A stretch of DNA of 61,281 nt from Shewanella sp. (GCF_013214165.1 NZ_JABSSM010000028.1:1-61281); one strand, 5' to 3'; numbered from the stretch's first letter, positions 29,756 through 39,496 are shown. A program made the numbers and translations. Notes: a model not told the origin generated them from the sequence alone.

Positions 29756-30685
29756 ATGACATCAACTATTAATACCTCTATGAACGCACGAGTATGGGCG
29801 ATGCTTATTCTGCTTTCTATGCTATGGGGAGGCTCGTTTTTTTTCGTCGGTGTGGTAGTGACAGAGCTTGCTCCTTTGACGATTGTGACGCTTAGAGTGG
29901 CAATTGCTGCCATGACGTTATGGGCCATTGCTCTGATGATTGGCCTGCGTCCACCCAAGACATTACGGGTATGGCTCGCTTTTCTAGGCATGGGGCTGCT
30001 CAATAACGTGATCCCGTTTGCGCTTATTGTATGGGGGCAAACTCAAATCGCATCAGGGCTGGCATCTATGCTTAATGCAGCAACCCCCATCTTCACCGTC
30101 GTGGTTGCTGGGATCTTGCTAGCTGACGAACGCATTACGCCGTTAAAACTTGCGGGCGTAGCGGTCGGTTTCCTTGGTGTGGCAGTGATGATTGGACTGC
30201 CCGCTTTAAGTGGCAATGGCAATTTAGTCGCGCAACTGGCCATTATCGCTGCCGCCTTGTCTTACGCCTTTGCCGGTGTTTATGGCCGCCGGTTCAAGGC
30301 TATGGGGATCAACCCCATTATTACTGCCGCAGGGCAAGTTACCGCGTCGACACTCATATTGATTCCTATCACTTTGTTTGTCGATGGTGGACTCGATGTT
30401 GCTGGCGTTAGCTTAAACTCCTGGACCGCAATGATAGGGCTCGCCGTTCTCTCTACTGCGATTGCCTATGTCCTTTATTTCAAGATACTGGAGCTGGCAG
30501 GTGCGACCAATGTGTTATTAGTCACCCTCTTGGTTCCTGTTTCGGCTATTTTGCTGGGTTCACTGTTTTTGAATGAATCCTTGGAGGCGATTCATTTTGT
30601 CGGGATCTTGCTGATTGCCCTGGGCTTGTCTGCTATCGATGGGAGATTGTGGCATCGGCTGAAATGGGTGAAGGCTGAGCGTTAA
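29756..30685 (+). CDS. EamA/DMT family transporter
   Basis: A drug/metabolite-transporter superfamily permease of 309 residues, with about ten membrane helices arranged as two EamA repeats (roughly 15-145 and 160-295). Typical features are LLSMLWGGSFFFVGV in helix 1 and the repeat-end segment AILLGSLFLNESL in the second half. Substrates of this family (metabolites, amino acids, drugs) cannot be read from sequence. It is a single gene with no partner. Its 3' end abuts the acetyltransferase remnant on the opposite strand. Confidence 0.88.
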   Translation: MTSTINTSMNARVWAMLILLSMLWGGSFFFVGVVVTELAPLTIVTLRVAIAAMTLWAIALMIGLRPPKTLRVWLAFLGMGLLNNVIPFALIVWGQTQIASGLASMLNAATPIFTVVVAGILLADERITPLKLAGVAVGFLGVAVMIGLPALSGNGNLVAQLAIIAAALSYAFAGVYGRRFKAMGINPIITAAGQVTASTLILIPITLFVDGGLDVAGVSLNSWTAMIGLAVLSTAIAYVLYFKILELAGATNVLLVTLLVPVSAILLGSLFLNESLEAIHFVGILLIALGLSAIDGRLWHRLKWVKAER

Positions 30686-30739
30686 TACTGGCAACGTGTT
30701 TTCCAACAAGTAACCTAATGAGTGTATGCCACCCCTTAT

Positions 30740-30920
30740 CTGTTCTATCGCCAATCACCGTTGCCGGATTTCCGGCAACAATGACATAAGCGGGAACATC
30801 TTTGGTGACGTGGCATTCATGGCTATCACGGCGCAGTCGCCTATGGTGACGCCATCGACGATAGCGTCTTGTGTCATCCATTAAAAGGGAATAACCATTT
30901 CCTCATCAATGCGCCTTGAA
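30740..30920 (-). pseudogene. Frameshifted hexapeptide acetyltransferase remnant (CatB/Vat-like)
   Basis: On the - strand one frame reads DAIVDGVTIGDCAVIAMNA and, after a shift of frame near 30812, another reads VTKDVPAYVIVAGNPATVI. Together they match the C-terminal hexapeptide repeat and closing motif of xenobiotic O-acetyltransferases (family pattern GVTIGDGAVIAANSVVTKDVP...GNPA). A WLFPFN piece lies further upstream near 30890. The N-terminal half is missing and there is a stop in frame, so the gene is dead. Boundaries are approximate. Confidence 0.65.
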
Positions 30921-30971
30921 TTGAAAAAACTGAGAGCCTCTGAACTGACCAGATACTTATATGCAATGGTA

Positions 30972-31730
30972 TTAAACACTGATCCCGGTCTTAATCTCTT
31001 GCACTATGATGGTGTTTTTACCATCAGTTGCAGTATTATTGGCATTAGCGACTTCGACCACACGCCAGAGAATATCTAAGTCATAGAGGGCGACTTGATA
31101 GACCTTAGGGTCAGCCTTAGCTTTCTTATAGGCGGGACGCGGGTCTTGGGCAAGGACACCTATGATGAGATCCTCGAGGTGTTGATATTGCTCCAATCCT
31201 TCATAGCGTGTCAGCTGCTGCTTAGCATCTGGACTAAATTCTACCTTGGTCAGTTTTGGCGCTTCATGGGCGATGCCGCCTAACGCATCAGGCACCGAGT
31301 CCGAGAAGGGGATATAGGGTTTGATATCTATGATGGGGGTGCCATCGAGGAGATCCATTCCCGAGATCTCTAAAGCCAGGTAGCCTTTGCGCTGGTGGAT
31401 TTTATGTAGTTTCACCACCGACTGACCTAAGCCGTTGGGGCGGAAGGTGGAGCGAGTCGCGAACACACCCAGCTTCTCGTTGCCGCCAAGGCGGGGAGGG
31501 CGAACCGTGGTTTTCCATCCCTGGGCAAGATTTTGATGGAAGCAAAATACCAACCACAGATGCGAGTATTGTTCCAGCCCTCTGACGGTATCGATATCAT
31601 TGTAGGGGGCCTGGAGTTCGACAAAACCGCGGGCGGCCTTGACGAGTCCCGGTTGTCTGGGGATCCCAAATTTTTGTTTATAGGGCGTACGACAGTACGC
31701 CACGGCTTGAATTTGACTGCTAAAACTCAT
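30972..31730 (-). CDS. trmO: tRNA (adenine(37)-N6)-methyltransferase TrmO
   Basis: TrmO (older names TsaA, YaeB) methylates N6 of threonylcarbamoyladenosine at position 37 of tRNA-Thr, using SAM bound in an unusual beta-barrel. The 252-residue protein has the YCRTPYKQKFGIPRQPGL start, RPPRLGGNEKLGVFATRS, FRPNGLGQSVVKL and DLLDGTPIIDIKPYIPF, all family hallmarks. It is next to rcsF as in E. coli, where rcsF-trmO-proS are adjacent. Confidence 0.93.
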   Translation of the reverse strand: MSFSSQIQAVAYCRTPYKQKFGIPRQPGLVKAARGFVELQAPYNDIDTVRGLEQYSHLWLVFCFHQNLAQGWKTTVRPPRLGGNEKLGVFATRSTFRPNGLGQSVVKLHKIHQRKGYLALEISGMDLLDGTPIIDIKPYIPFSDSVPDALGGIAHEAPKLTKVEFSPDAKQQLTRYEGLEQYQHLEDLIIGVLAQDPRPAYKKAKADPKVYQVALYDLDILWRVVEVANANNTATDGKNTIIVQEIKTGISV

Positions 31731-31768
31731 TGATGACTACTTTGAAGTGGAGATTAAATAGAGGCAGA

Positions 31769-32155
31769 TCACTGCTTGTCTGTGACTGGGGTTTTGATTG
31801 CCTGGCCAATACAGATGGCGCGGCTGATACAGCCCTGATCTTGCTCTTCAAATACCAGACAATTCTTGATAACTAGACCGTTAGCCCCTTTATCTGCCGC
31901 GGCTCTGCGGGCAAGTGTACGTGCTTCACTGATCGCAGCCGGAGCATCATTGGCTTGCTCCTGGCATGTTTCGCCTTCGACTAACCCTATGATCTCATAA
32001 GGAAGATTCGGTGCTGTAGTATTATCATAGACGGTGATATCCGATGCCTTGAAATAATCGTCGATGGCTTCACCATTGAGGTTACTGTTAAATTTATATT
32101 CGCCGGCGCAGGCGCTAAGCAGTAAAACTAGGGCAGAGATTAATAGGGTCTTCAT
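31769..32155 (-). CDS. rcsF: RcsF-like outer-membrane lipoprotein
   Basis: The 128-residue product has a lipoprotein signal (LLISALVLLLSAC, lipobox LSAC with Cys at residue 16). Four further Cys residues (ETCQEQ, KNCLVF, QGCISR, AICIG) match the two disulfides of RcsF. RcsF senses envelope damage and feeds the Rcs phosphorelay. Whether this organism has a full Rcs system cannot be told here. It lies 38 bases upstream of trmO and is probably co-transcribed with it. Confidence 0.8.
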   Translation of the reverse strand: MKTLLISALVLLLSACAGEYKFNSNLNGEAIDDYFKASDITVYDNTTAPNLPYEIIGLVEGETCQEQANDAPAAISEARTLARRAAADKGANGLVIKNCLVFEEQDQGCISRAICIGQAIKTPVTDKQ

Positions 32156-32276
32156 TATTCAGGCCTGTTAGTAGAGTGACTGATGTACTCTGGAATTTAC
32201 TTTTCGGCGCCTAACTGAAATAAGCTAAGGCTTTATGCACCTAGCTAAAAGAGTTAAGAATCGAAACAGTTGAAAC

Positions 32277-32314
32277 AGCTAGGGTAATAAAAGGTATATT
32301 TTATTACCCTAGCT
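32277..32314. terminator. Perfect 16-bp hairpin between rcsF and amidohydrolase genes
   Basis: AGCTAGGGTAATAAAA (32277-32292) and its exact reverse complement (32299-32314) flank the 6-base loop GGTATA. It lies 10 bases beyond the stop of the amidohydrolase operon, so it probably terminates that operon, although there is no long T run. Confidence 0.6.
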
Positions 32315-32323
32315 ATAGGAATT

Positions 32324-33688
32324 CTAGCGCTTTAGGTACTTTTGATAAAGCTGTTGTTGACGATTATTGAGATCTATCTCGCGGCCATCGATATAGACTT
32401 TTTCTATCTTGGCTTCCATGGGATCTAAGATGTCGCCTTTAGACACCACCAAGTTAGCCTTATAGCCTATCGCTATCGCGCCCATATCATCTAGGCCCAG
32501 TATTCTAGCGGCATCGAGACTGACACTTTTCAGTGCTGCTTGTTTAGTGAGACCATAAGCCACGGTTTGACCCGCTGCCAGAGGCAAGTTACGACTGTTC
32601 CAATCCGATGAGAAGCCTAAGGCGAAGGGGATCTCGGCTTGCTTGAGTAGGGCGGGGATCTTAAAGCTCAGATCGATAGGCTCATCTTTTCTCATCGGCA
32701 GGCTTAAGGTGCGGGTATAGATCACTTTTGCCTGTATTTCGTTGAGCAATACACCTAAGCGCCAGGCATCATAACCCCCGACGATAACCAGTTTGAAATG
32801 GTATTGCTTGGCCAGAGATGCCGCCTCCTCTATCTGTTTCTGGGTGTTGGCGTGTACAAACAGCTGGGCTTCTCCATCATAGAGGGGAAGCAAGGATTGC
32901 CATCTTAGATCAACCTTGTTGATTTTATTGGCCTTACTTGCCAGAAAGTAGCGATATCCGTCAGAAATAGCCTGGGAGATATCGGTGATTTGCGCATTAT
33001 ATTTATCTATCTGCTTGTCGCGTTTGTCTTTATCTTGAGCAAGGCGACCTAATCGGGGCCAATAGAGGTGAAAAGCGGCTTGAGTCGGCACGAGCGCATC
33101 TTCCACTGTCCAGCTATCTAGAGAGACCAATGAAGACTGCCCGGCTAAACTGTCGCCCTGAGGCACGATTTGGGCATGGGTAATACCATTAACGCGTATG
33201 GTCGGTATGATCTCCGAATCCGGATTGAAGGCCGTGATGACTTCGAGTTGGGGGTTGAACTTGCCGACTTCATAGCTGTCATTACTGGGGCGCATCATCT
33301 CCACTTCGACCAGGCCCAGGCTAGTATCTAGGGCGATGAGCCCTGGATAGATGTGCTTGTCTGTCGCATCTAAATGTATGGCATGCGGAGCGATAAGGTT
33401 TTGACCTATGGCTACAATCTTGCCATCTTCTATTAAGAGATCTGTGTTGAGTTTCAGCCCATCTATGGCGGTATGTAAGCTGGCATTGGTAAACAATATT
33501 GCAGTCGACTGTGCCTCGGCGGGGATCATATCGTGGCCATGGACGGGCAAGGTGACAATGCAGCCTAAGCCTAGATAAAGCAGCACTCGCTTGGCAGCCA
33601 GAGACATCTTCTTACTCACTATTTGTTGTATTTGTACATGTTGCAGCGCGTTATTTAGCGCTTTTGCTACTCGAGTTGCCGGCTTCAT
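32324..33688 (-). CDS. Secreted amidohydrolase-like protein, degenerate metal site
   Basis: The start at ATG 33688 overlaps the stop of the upstream gene (ATGA), giving 454 residues; a longer frame to 33748 lies inside that gene. A signal peptide is probable (LGLGCIVTLPVHG near residues 36-48). The protein has the amidohydrolase composite layout: a small beta domain with the substrate-lid segment KHIYPGLIALDTSLGLVEV, a barrel region, and a C-terminal AIGYKANLVV motif. Where true enzymes have HxH after YPGLID, it has ALDTS. It may be inactive or use fewer metals, and may act as a partner of its neighbour. Confidence 0.8.
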   Translation of the reverse strand: MKPATRVAKALNNALQHVQIQQIVSKKMSLAAKRVLLYLGLGCIVTLPVHGHDMIPAEAQSTAILFTNASLHTAIDGLKLNTDLLIEDGKIVAIGQNLIAPHAIHLDATDKHIYPGLIALDTSLGLVEVEMMRPSNDSYEVGKFNPQLEVITAFNPDSEIIPTIRVNGITHAQIVPQGDSLAGQSSLVSLDSWTVEDALVPTQAAFHLYWPRLGRLAQDKDKRDKQIDKYNAQITDISQAISDGYRYFLASKANKINKVDLRWQSLLPLYDGEAQLFVHANTQKQIEEAASLAKQYHFKLVIVGGYDAWRLGVLLNEIQAKVIYTRTLSLPMRKDEPIDLSFKIPALLKQAEIPFALGFSSDWNSRNLPLAAGQTVAYGLTKQAALKSVSLDAARILGLDDMGAIAIGYKANLVVSKGDILDPMEAKIEKVYIDGREIDLNNRQQQLYQKYLKR

Positions 33689-36600
33689 AACGCAGCCCCC
33701 ATCTTGTGTGCTCGATGCCAAACATCGTATTGAGTGTCGCAGTGCCATTCTGGTTCATTGCTCTCTATCACAGTCTCTCCGGGAGGAAGTGCACTGGGCT
33801 TGGACTCACTGAGCAGTATCTTCTGAATGAGTGTCGCTCTCTCTTTAGCGACATCAGTTTGCAGTTTTTTGTCTGTTTGACGGTCAAAATAGCGTTTGCC
33901 TTCGATCCAGGTGGCATCCACTTTTGCGTAAACAGATAATGGCGAGTGATCCCATAATACGATATCCGCTTGCTTACCTTTCGTTATCGAGCCTATATAT
34001 TCATCGACGCCCAGTTGAATCGCCGGATTGATGGTGACCATTTTCCACGCATCTTCCGCCGACATATCACAATACATCATAGACTTGGCGGCTTCTTGAT
34101 TTAATCTTCGCTGCATCTCATAGTCATCTGAGTTGATGCTGGTGAGTACGCCCTTGCGCTGCATCAGGCAGGTATTTTGCGGGATGGCATCATAGACCTC
34201 AAATTTATAGGCCCACCAATCAGAGAAGGTTGAGGCCGAGGCGCCGTGTTGAGCCAGCTCTTCTGCGACTTTATAGCCTTCCAAAATGTGGGTGAAGGTG
34301 TTGACCTTGAAGTTATAGGCTTCAGCTAGGCGCAGGAACATCAAGATCTCAGATTGCACATAAGAGTGAATATGGATATGCCGTTTTTGCTCTAGCACTT
34401 CGGCGATAGCGGCTAAGCGATAGTTGGGCTTAGGCGCGATACGTTTGCGCTTCTCACTGCCTCTGAGGCGACGATAGTCATCAATGGATTTCTGGTAGGC
34501 ATTGGCTTCGTTGAACGCCTCGATGAACAGAGATTTAACCCCCATGCGGCTTTGTGGGAAACGCTTGTCGAAATTATCACCCCAGTTACTCTGTTTTACG
34601 TTTTCGCCCAGGGCAAACTTGATGCTGGGGGGCGCCTGAGTATATTTAAGCTGGTTGGCATTCTCGCCCCAGCGCATTTGGATCACCTGGGCCTGACCAC
34701 CGATAGGGTTCGCACTGCCGTGTAATAGTTGCGCCGTGGTGACGCCGCCGGCTAAGGCGCGGTAAATAGCGATATCATTGGGATTGATGATATCGCCAAT
34801 GCGTACTTCTGAGGTGATGGCATCTGTGCCTTCATTGGTACCGCCATTGATGGCGATATGTGAATGCTCATCGATGATACCTGCGGTTAAATGTTTGCCA
34901 GTGGCGTCGATATGGCGATAACCCGAAGGTGTCTGCAAGTTTTTGCCTATCTTCTCAATCTTGCCACGCGATATGAGCAGGTCGCTATTTTCAAGTAGCC
35001 CTTGTTCATCAGAGGTCCAGATGGTGGCGTTACTTATGTGTAGCTTCTCTGTTTTAGCTAAGCTGTCTCTGCCATAGGCGACATTGGGTAAAGTTAACTT
35101 AGAGATGAGCTCGACTGGTGTTTCATCTTCTTCAGCATCTGGCGTTTCAATGGTGTCTCTTAAGACGCCGGCTACAGGCGTGAGCGCGCCATCCTTATCT
35201 AGCATGCGACCACGAATGCCTTGTTCGTCAAACCAGAGGGTGAAACGGTTGATGCCCTCGAAACCTGTCTCAGTCATATCGACATTAAAGGTTAGGCGCT
35301 TATTGAGGTAGGTCACCTGAGACAGTTCCAGCTCTTGCTCACCGCTGGCCAAGGTGCCTGACATCTTGTCACCTTGTTTATTGGCCTTAGAGATAGACAG
35401 GTCCAGTGAGACTTGTCCTATCTGGATTTGGTAGCTTAAATCCAACAGATAAGTGTCCCTATCGATAAGTTGGTGTTCATCGCCTTGTAACCAGATGCTG
35501 TGAATGACGCCATCTTCGAAGATGTTGCCCTTAGTGATCACCAGATCTGCAATAAACCCAGGCTTTAATCGACCGCTAAATTCACTGGTGCCGACAATTT
35601 CTGCGGCCTCAGTGGTGAGTGCGGCCAATGCCGCCGCTTCACTCAGGCCATATTTTACCGCCTGCTTGAGTCTAGGCCAGAAGTCTTCGGCCTTGATGCC
35701 GTGCTGAGTTAACGCGAAGGGCAGCTGAGACGCTTCAACGGCCATCAAGTTAGCCGGTGCTCGCTCCCAGTGTCGCATCTGGGCCAAGCTTATCTCTCTT
35801 TCACTGTCGTCATCGCCAACTAAGGGGGCGGCAGGGAAGTTCAATGGCAGAATTAATCCATAACCATAAGCTTGAAGTTCATCTAGTCGAGCGTATTCTT
35901 TACCATTACCCAATAAACTTGCTTTAAATTCATGTTTATTTAATAAACGTGCAGCCCTGAGTTGATTGTTGAGATTTTTAGTATCGAAAATAATGTGTTC
36001 ATTTTCAAGGTTGGCCATGGCCGTGAGTGCACTATTAAACTCAATCAATTGGGTTTCAGAACTTGAAAACGACTTGTGTTTATTTTCTTTATACCAATTG
36101 GCATCGGCGAACGTTTGTCTAATAAGCGCTATGCTACCCATCAAGGAACTGGGGTAATCTTGGGGTGAACTGCCTTTATCGAATGCTAAAAAATGACTGG
36201 ATTGAGCTCGATATATAATTTCATTGGCACTTTTTTCTGCCAAAGATAATGTCACCCCGCGGCCACGAAAAATGCCATCTAAATTACTGCTCTGAACACT
36301 GGTAAATCCATTGTTGATCCATGGCTCAGCATCACCTTTATTAGGGTGAACATAATTAAACCAATATTTTTCAGCGTGAATTGCCCCATTTTCAGCATTT
36401 CCACCTATTCGTTGTATCTCATAGATAGGAGGCAGTACTTCATTTTTTTGGTATTCAAATTCGATGGCGTAGTCGGTAAATGGATCGATAAACCCCGGAT
36501 AAATCGTATAACCATGCAGATCGATAATGAGTGCATCTTCAGGCACTTTATTATTTTTTATAACTTTTATAATCTTATTGTTTTTAATGAGTAAACTAGC

Positions 36601-36768
36601 ATTAGTTATTTTTTTTCCAGGCTCAATCATTAAGGTAGCATGGGTGAGTGCAGTTAATTTTGGAGTATTATCAGTGAGTTGGTCATTTGCCTGTGTCTGC
36701 AATACACTGATTGAAAATAATGTCGTGACTATCGTTATGGTTTTTATTCTGTGATGCATTTTAGCCAT
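33685..36768 (-). CDS. Large secreted tandem amidohydrolase
   Basis: A 1027-residue protein with signal peptide (IKTITIVTTLFSISVLQTQA; the start may be ATG 36759 rather than 36768). It holds two amidohydrolase domains. The N-terminal one (about 30-440) has YPGFIDPFTDYA where HxH is expected, so it looks inactive. The C-terminal one (about 570-990) retains IIDEHSHIA with HxH, GGVTTAQLLHGSANPIGGQ, HIHSYVQSE and NSDDYEMQRR, so it is probably a metal-dependent hydrolase of cyclic amides or dipeptides. It overlaps the following 454-residue gene by four bases. Substrate unknown. Confidence 0.85.
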   Translation of the reverse strand: MAKMHHRIKTITIVTTLFSISVLQTQANDQLTDNTPKLTALTHATLMIEPGKKITNASLLIKNNKIIKVIKNNKVPEDALIIDLHGYTIYPGFIDPFTDYAIEFEYQKNEVLPPIYEIQRIGGNAENGAIHAEKYWFNYVHPNKGDAEPWINNGFTSVQSSNLDGIFRGRGVTLSLAEKSANEIIYRAQSSHFLAFDKGSSPQDYPSSLMGSIALIRQTFADANWYKENKHKSFSSSETQLIEFNSALTAMANLENEHIIFDTKNLNNQLRAARLLNKHEFKASLLGNGKEYARLDELQAYGYGLILPLNFPAAPLVGDDDSEREISLAQMRHWERAPANLMAVEASQLPFALTQHGIKAEDFWPRLKQAVKYGLSEAAALAALTTEAAEIVGTSEFSGRLKPGFIADLVITKGNIFEDGVIHSIWLQGDEHQLIDRDTYLLDLSYQIQIGQVSLDLSISKANKQGDKMSGTLASGEQELELSQVTYLNKRLTFNVDMTETGFEGINRFTLWFDEQGIRGRMLDKDGALTPVAGVLRDTIETPDAEEDETPVELISKLTLPNVAYGRDSLAKTEKLHISNATIWTSDEQGLLENSDLLISRGKIEKIGKNLQTPSGYRHIDATGKHLTAGIIDEHSHIAINGGTNEGTDAITSEVRIGDIINPNDIAIYRALAGGVTTAQLLHGSANPIGGQAQVIQMRWGENANQLKYTQAPPSIKFALGENVKQSNWGDNFDKRFPQSRMGVKSLFIEAFNEANAYQKSIDDYRRLRGSEKRKRIAPKPNYRLAAIAEVLEQKRHIHIHSYVQSEILMFLRLAEAYNFKVNTFTHILEGYKVAEELAQHGASASTFSDWWAYKFEVYDAIPQNTCLMQRKGVLTSINSDDYEMQRRLNQEAAKSMMYCDMSAEDAWKMVTINPAIQLGVDEYIGSITKGKQADIVLWDHSPLSVYAKVDATWIEGKRYFDRQTDKKLQTDVAKERATLIQKILLSESKPSALPPGETVIESNEPEWHCDTQYDVWHRAHKMGAAL

Positions 36769-36869
36769 TAACTGTGAATCGTGAAACGTAAGCAGATGTT
36801 ATCTGAAGTTCACTGTAAATACCAAGTGGTAATTGTAATGATTCGTATCGATAATGTTAAATGAAAAGT

Positions 36870-36896
36870 ATAAAAAAACCGGCCTAAGCCGGTCTA
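36870..36896 (-). terminator. Intrinsic terminator of the H-NS-like gene
   Basis: On the - strand ACCGGC TTAG GCCGGT is followed by seven T (36878-36893 stem and loop, T run at 36872-36878). It lies 33 bases beyond the stop. Confidence 0.88.
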
Positions 36897-36925
36897 ATAT
36901 ACTACTTCTGTTTGATAGAAGTGAT

Positions 36926-37318
36926 TTAGATGAGGAAGTCGTCCATAGAACGGCCGTTATCTAGCTCAGTCTTAAATACTGTTGGCATACGTCCTTGACC
37001 AGTCCAAGTGACAGCTTCACCATTCACGTCGATAGAATATTTAGCTGGACGTGGAGCGCGTTTCTTAGGCGCTGGTTTTACTACCGATGCACCTAGGTCA
37101 TCAATTGATAAGCCGACGGCTTCCATCTGTTTGCGGATTTCATCTATCTTGGCGTTTCTTTCTGCCGTAGCTTCTGCTTCTGCTTCTGCTTGAGAGTCTC
37201 TTTCCGAGATAACTTTATCAAGTTTTACCGCGAATTCTTTTAAGTCTTCGATTGATAGATCTTTTACTGCGGCTTTAAAACGGCGGCCATGAGTTAGTAT
37301 TTCAAGAAAATCGCTCAT
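36926..37318 (-). CDS. H-NS family nucleoid-associated protein
   Basis: A 130-residue H-NS/StpA-type protein that binds AT-rich DNA and silences genes. Residues 1-65 form the coiled-coil dimerisation region (ERDSQAEAEAEATAERNAK). A basic linker (KPAPKKRAPRPAKY) follows. The C-terminal DNA-binding domain holds TWTGQGRMPTVF, matching the H-NS core motif (TWTGQGRTP). It is transcribed away from etfB with a 307-base AT-rich spacer; AT-rich upstream DNA is typical for autoregulated hns. Paralogues are common, so no symbol is given. Confidence 0.92.
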   Translation of the reverse strand: MSDFLEILTHGRRFKAAVKDLSIEDLKEFAVKLDKVISERDSQAEAEAEATAERNAKIDEIRKQMEAVGLSIDDLGASVVKPAPKKRAPRPAKYSIDVNGEAVTWTGQGRMPTVFKTELDNGRSMDDFLI

Positions 37319-37625
37319 AATTATTTAGGTCCAATTATATTTAGTGAGTTAATAAATTATCAGACTAATAATAGGAATTATTAGAACAAGTTTCAAATGT
37401 TATTTGAATTTAATCGATGAATATATATATATAGGCATCTTATCTACTAGATATTGTTATTTTTGTAGGTTGAAAGTAACCATAATATGCTATGTATCAA
37501 AAAAAATACAAACAGTCGTTTGAACCATTGTTGACGTTAACGTTAACAGCACGTAGAGTGGCTCTACTTTGTGTAGGTGTTAACCTATACTCAACCCTCT
37601 AAAAATGACGTAAGAAGGAAGCCCT
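37319..37625. promoter_or_regulatory. Divergent promoter region between the H-NS-like gene and etfB
   Basis: An AT-rich stretch containing ATATATATATATA near 37423 and the LiuR-like palindrome at 37531-37547 close to etfB. AGAAGGAAG at about 37613-37621 is the strong ribosome binding site of etfB. No gene is seen. Confidence 0.6.
37531..37547. promoter_or_regulatory. Putative LiuR operator upstream of etfB
   Basis: The 17-bp near-palindrome TTGACGTTAACGTTAAC matches in layout the site before liuR (TTTACCTTTACGTAAAC, - strand). Both read TTnACnTTnACGTnAAC. MerR-type LiuR regulators in gammaproteobacteria are known to control etfBA with the liu genes. The spacing to etfB (79 bases to the ATG) fits a promoter site. 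Confidence 0.7.
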
Positions 37626-38375
37626 ATGAAAGTATTGGTGCCTGTTAAGCGCGTCGTCGATGCCAATGTTAAAGTCAGAGTGAATGCTGACAATACCGAT
37701 GTCGATACCGCTAACTTGAAAATGGCGATTAACCCTTTTTGTGAGATTGCCGTAGAAGAAGCCGTGCGCTTAAAAGAAGCCGGTGTGGCTTCTGAAATTG
37801 TGGTTGTTACCGTGGGCCCTAAAGCCGCACAGGAGCAGCTACGTACGGCAATGGCTCTAGGTGCCGATCGTGGTATTCATATCCAGACTGAAGAGGCGTT
37901 AGTACCTTTATCTATTGCTAAACTGCTCAATGCCGTTCAGGAAAAAGAGCAGGCACAACTGATTATTTTGGGCAAGCAAACTATCGATGGTGATAATAAC
38001 CAGACCGGACAGATGCTGTCGGCACTGGCTAATATGCCTCAGGCGACATTTGCTTCTGAAGTTAAAGTCGAGGGCGACTCTCTTGCCGTGACACGTGAAG
38101 TCGATGGCGGCCTACAGAGTGTCACCGTTTCGCTGCCAGCGGTAGTGACGGTTGATTTGCGTTTAAATGAACCTAGATACGCTAAGTTACCTAACATCAT
38201 GAAGGCAAAGCGTAAGCCATTAGAGACCCTTTCTATCGATGATCTAGGTGTAAGTCTGAAGCAGCATCAAACAGTATTGAAAGTGACTCCACCTGCCGAG
38301 CGTAAGGCTGGAATTATGGTGGCTAGTGTTGCAGAACTGGCCGATAAGTTAAAGAATGAAGCGAAGGTGATCTAA
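37626..38375 (+). CDS. etfB: Electron transfer flavoprotein beta subunit
   Basis: EtfB is the AMP-binding subunit of the ETF heterodimer that takes electrons from acyl-CoA dehydrogenases and passes them to ETF-ubiquinone oxidoreductase. The 249-residue protein starts [16 protein letters not shown] and carries the [12 protein letters not shown] segment and [10 protein letters not shown] motif. The recognition loop (near [16 protein letters not shown]) is the conserved EtfB signature. Its TAA overlaps the ATG of etfA by one base (TAATG). The LiuA dehydrogenase encoded nearby is a likely electron donor. Confidence 0.97.
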   Translation: MKVLVPVKRVVDANVKVRVNADNTDVDTANLKMAINPFCEIAVEEAVRLKEAGVASEIVVVTVGPKAAQEQLRTAMALGADRGIHIQTEEALVPLSIAKLLNAVQEKEQAQLIILGKQTIDGDNNQTGQMLSALANMPQATFASEVKVEGDSLAVTREVDGGLQSVTVSLPAVVTVDLRLNEPRYAKLPNIMKAKRKPLETLSIDDLGVSLKQHQTVLKVTPPAERKAGIMVASVAELADKLKNEAKVI

Positions 38376-39298
38376 TGGCAATTTTAGTATTAGCAGAACA
38401 TGATAATGCCAGCTTGAAGCTGGACACCGCCAAAGTTGTCGCTTGTGGTCAAGCCATTGGCGGCGATATCGATGTCTTGATTGCCGGTCATGAATGCGCC
38501 GCCGTGGTCGATGCCGCCAAGCAACTTACGGGTGTCAGGCGTGTTTTAGTCGCACAGTCGGCGCAATATGCTCACGGTTTTGCGGATAATGTGGCGCAAC
38601 TTATCGTCGATATTGCCGGTGATTATGAACACATCTTGGCTGCAGCTACTAGCCAAGGTAAAGACACATTACCACGTGTATCTGCGCTTTTAGATGTCGC
38701 TCAGTTATCTGAAGTGGTAGAAGTCGTGAGTGCCGATACCTTCGTGCGTCCAATATATGCGGGTAATGCATTAGCCACGGTTCAGAGCCATGATGCTAAG
38801 AAGGTACTCACAGTACGTGCGAGTGCGTTCGATGCGGTCGCTAATGATGGTGCTGCGGATGTTGTTGCCCTAGATAAGGTTTTCGATTCTGTGACTCAAT
38901 TTGTTTCTCAGAGCCTATCAAAATCTGAGCGACCCGAACTTAGTGCTGCATCTGTTGTGGTATCGGGTGGTCGTGGTCTGGGAAGCGGTGAGAACTTCGC
39001 CATCTTAGAAAAGCTTGCGGATAAGCTAGGTGGTGCACTCGGTGCTTCACGTGCTGCGGTCGATGCGGGTTTTGTGTCTAACGATCTGCAAGTGGGCCAA
39101 ACCGGTAAGATAGTGGCACCGGACTTGTATATCGCCGTGGGTATCTCGGGTGCAATTCAGCACCTTGCGGGGATGAAAGACTCTAAAGTGATCGTCGCTA
39201 TCAACAAGGATCCCGAAGCGCCGATCTTCCAGATTGCCGATTATGGTTTGGAAGCGGATCTGTTTGAAGCGGTTCCTGAACTCACTGATTTGCTATAA
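38375..39298 (+). CDS. etfA: Electron transfer flavoprotein alpha subunit
   Basis: EtfA binds the redox FAD of ETF. The 307-residue protein has an N-terminal domain and the C-terminal FAD-binding segment with [46 protein letters not shown] and [11 protein letters not shown], all conserved. Translation is coupled to etfB through a TAATG overlap. A terminator follows at 39380. Confidence 0.97.
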   Translation: MAILVLAEHDNASLKLDTAKVVACGQAIGGDIDVLIAGHECAAVVDAAKQLTGVRRVLVAQSAQYAHGFADNVAQLIVDIAGDYEHILAAATSQGKDTLPRVSALLDVAQLSEVVEVVSADTFVRPIYAGNALATVQSHDAKKVLTVRASAFDAVANDGAADVVALDKVFDSVTQFVSQSLSKSERPELSAASVVVSGGRGLGSGENFAILEKLADKLGGALGASRAAVDAGFVSNDLQVGQTGKIVAPDLYIAVGISGAIQHLAGMKDSKVIVAINKDPEAPIFQIADYGLEADLFEAVPELTDLL

Positions 39299-39379
39299 AT
39301 TGTCGACTAGATGCTGCCTAAGTGTAATTTTAAAGTGAAACACTTTTAATTTACACCCATTAAGCGTGATCTTGATCAC

Positions 39380-39426
39380 AACAGGCGGTTTTGAGGTAGA
39401 ATCCTCGAAGCCGCCTGTGTTTTTAT
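39380..39426 (+). terminator. Intrinsic terminator after etfA
   Basis: ACAGGCGG (39381-39388) and CCGCCTGT (39411-39418) with an inner TTGAGG/CCTCGA pairing form a strong stem. It is followed by GTTTTTATT. Confidence 0.9.
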
Positions 39427-39496
39427 TAGGGTTACGTTTCCATATATGACTGATTTTGGCACCTTTGAGGCGCTCATCATCACATGACATGGTAAA

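Noticed and set aside
30633..30881. 82-codon - strand frame overlapping the end of the DMT transporter
   Set aside because: Only its middle part resembles a hexapeptide acetyltransferase; it is recorded as part of a frameshifted relic instead.
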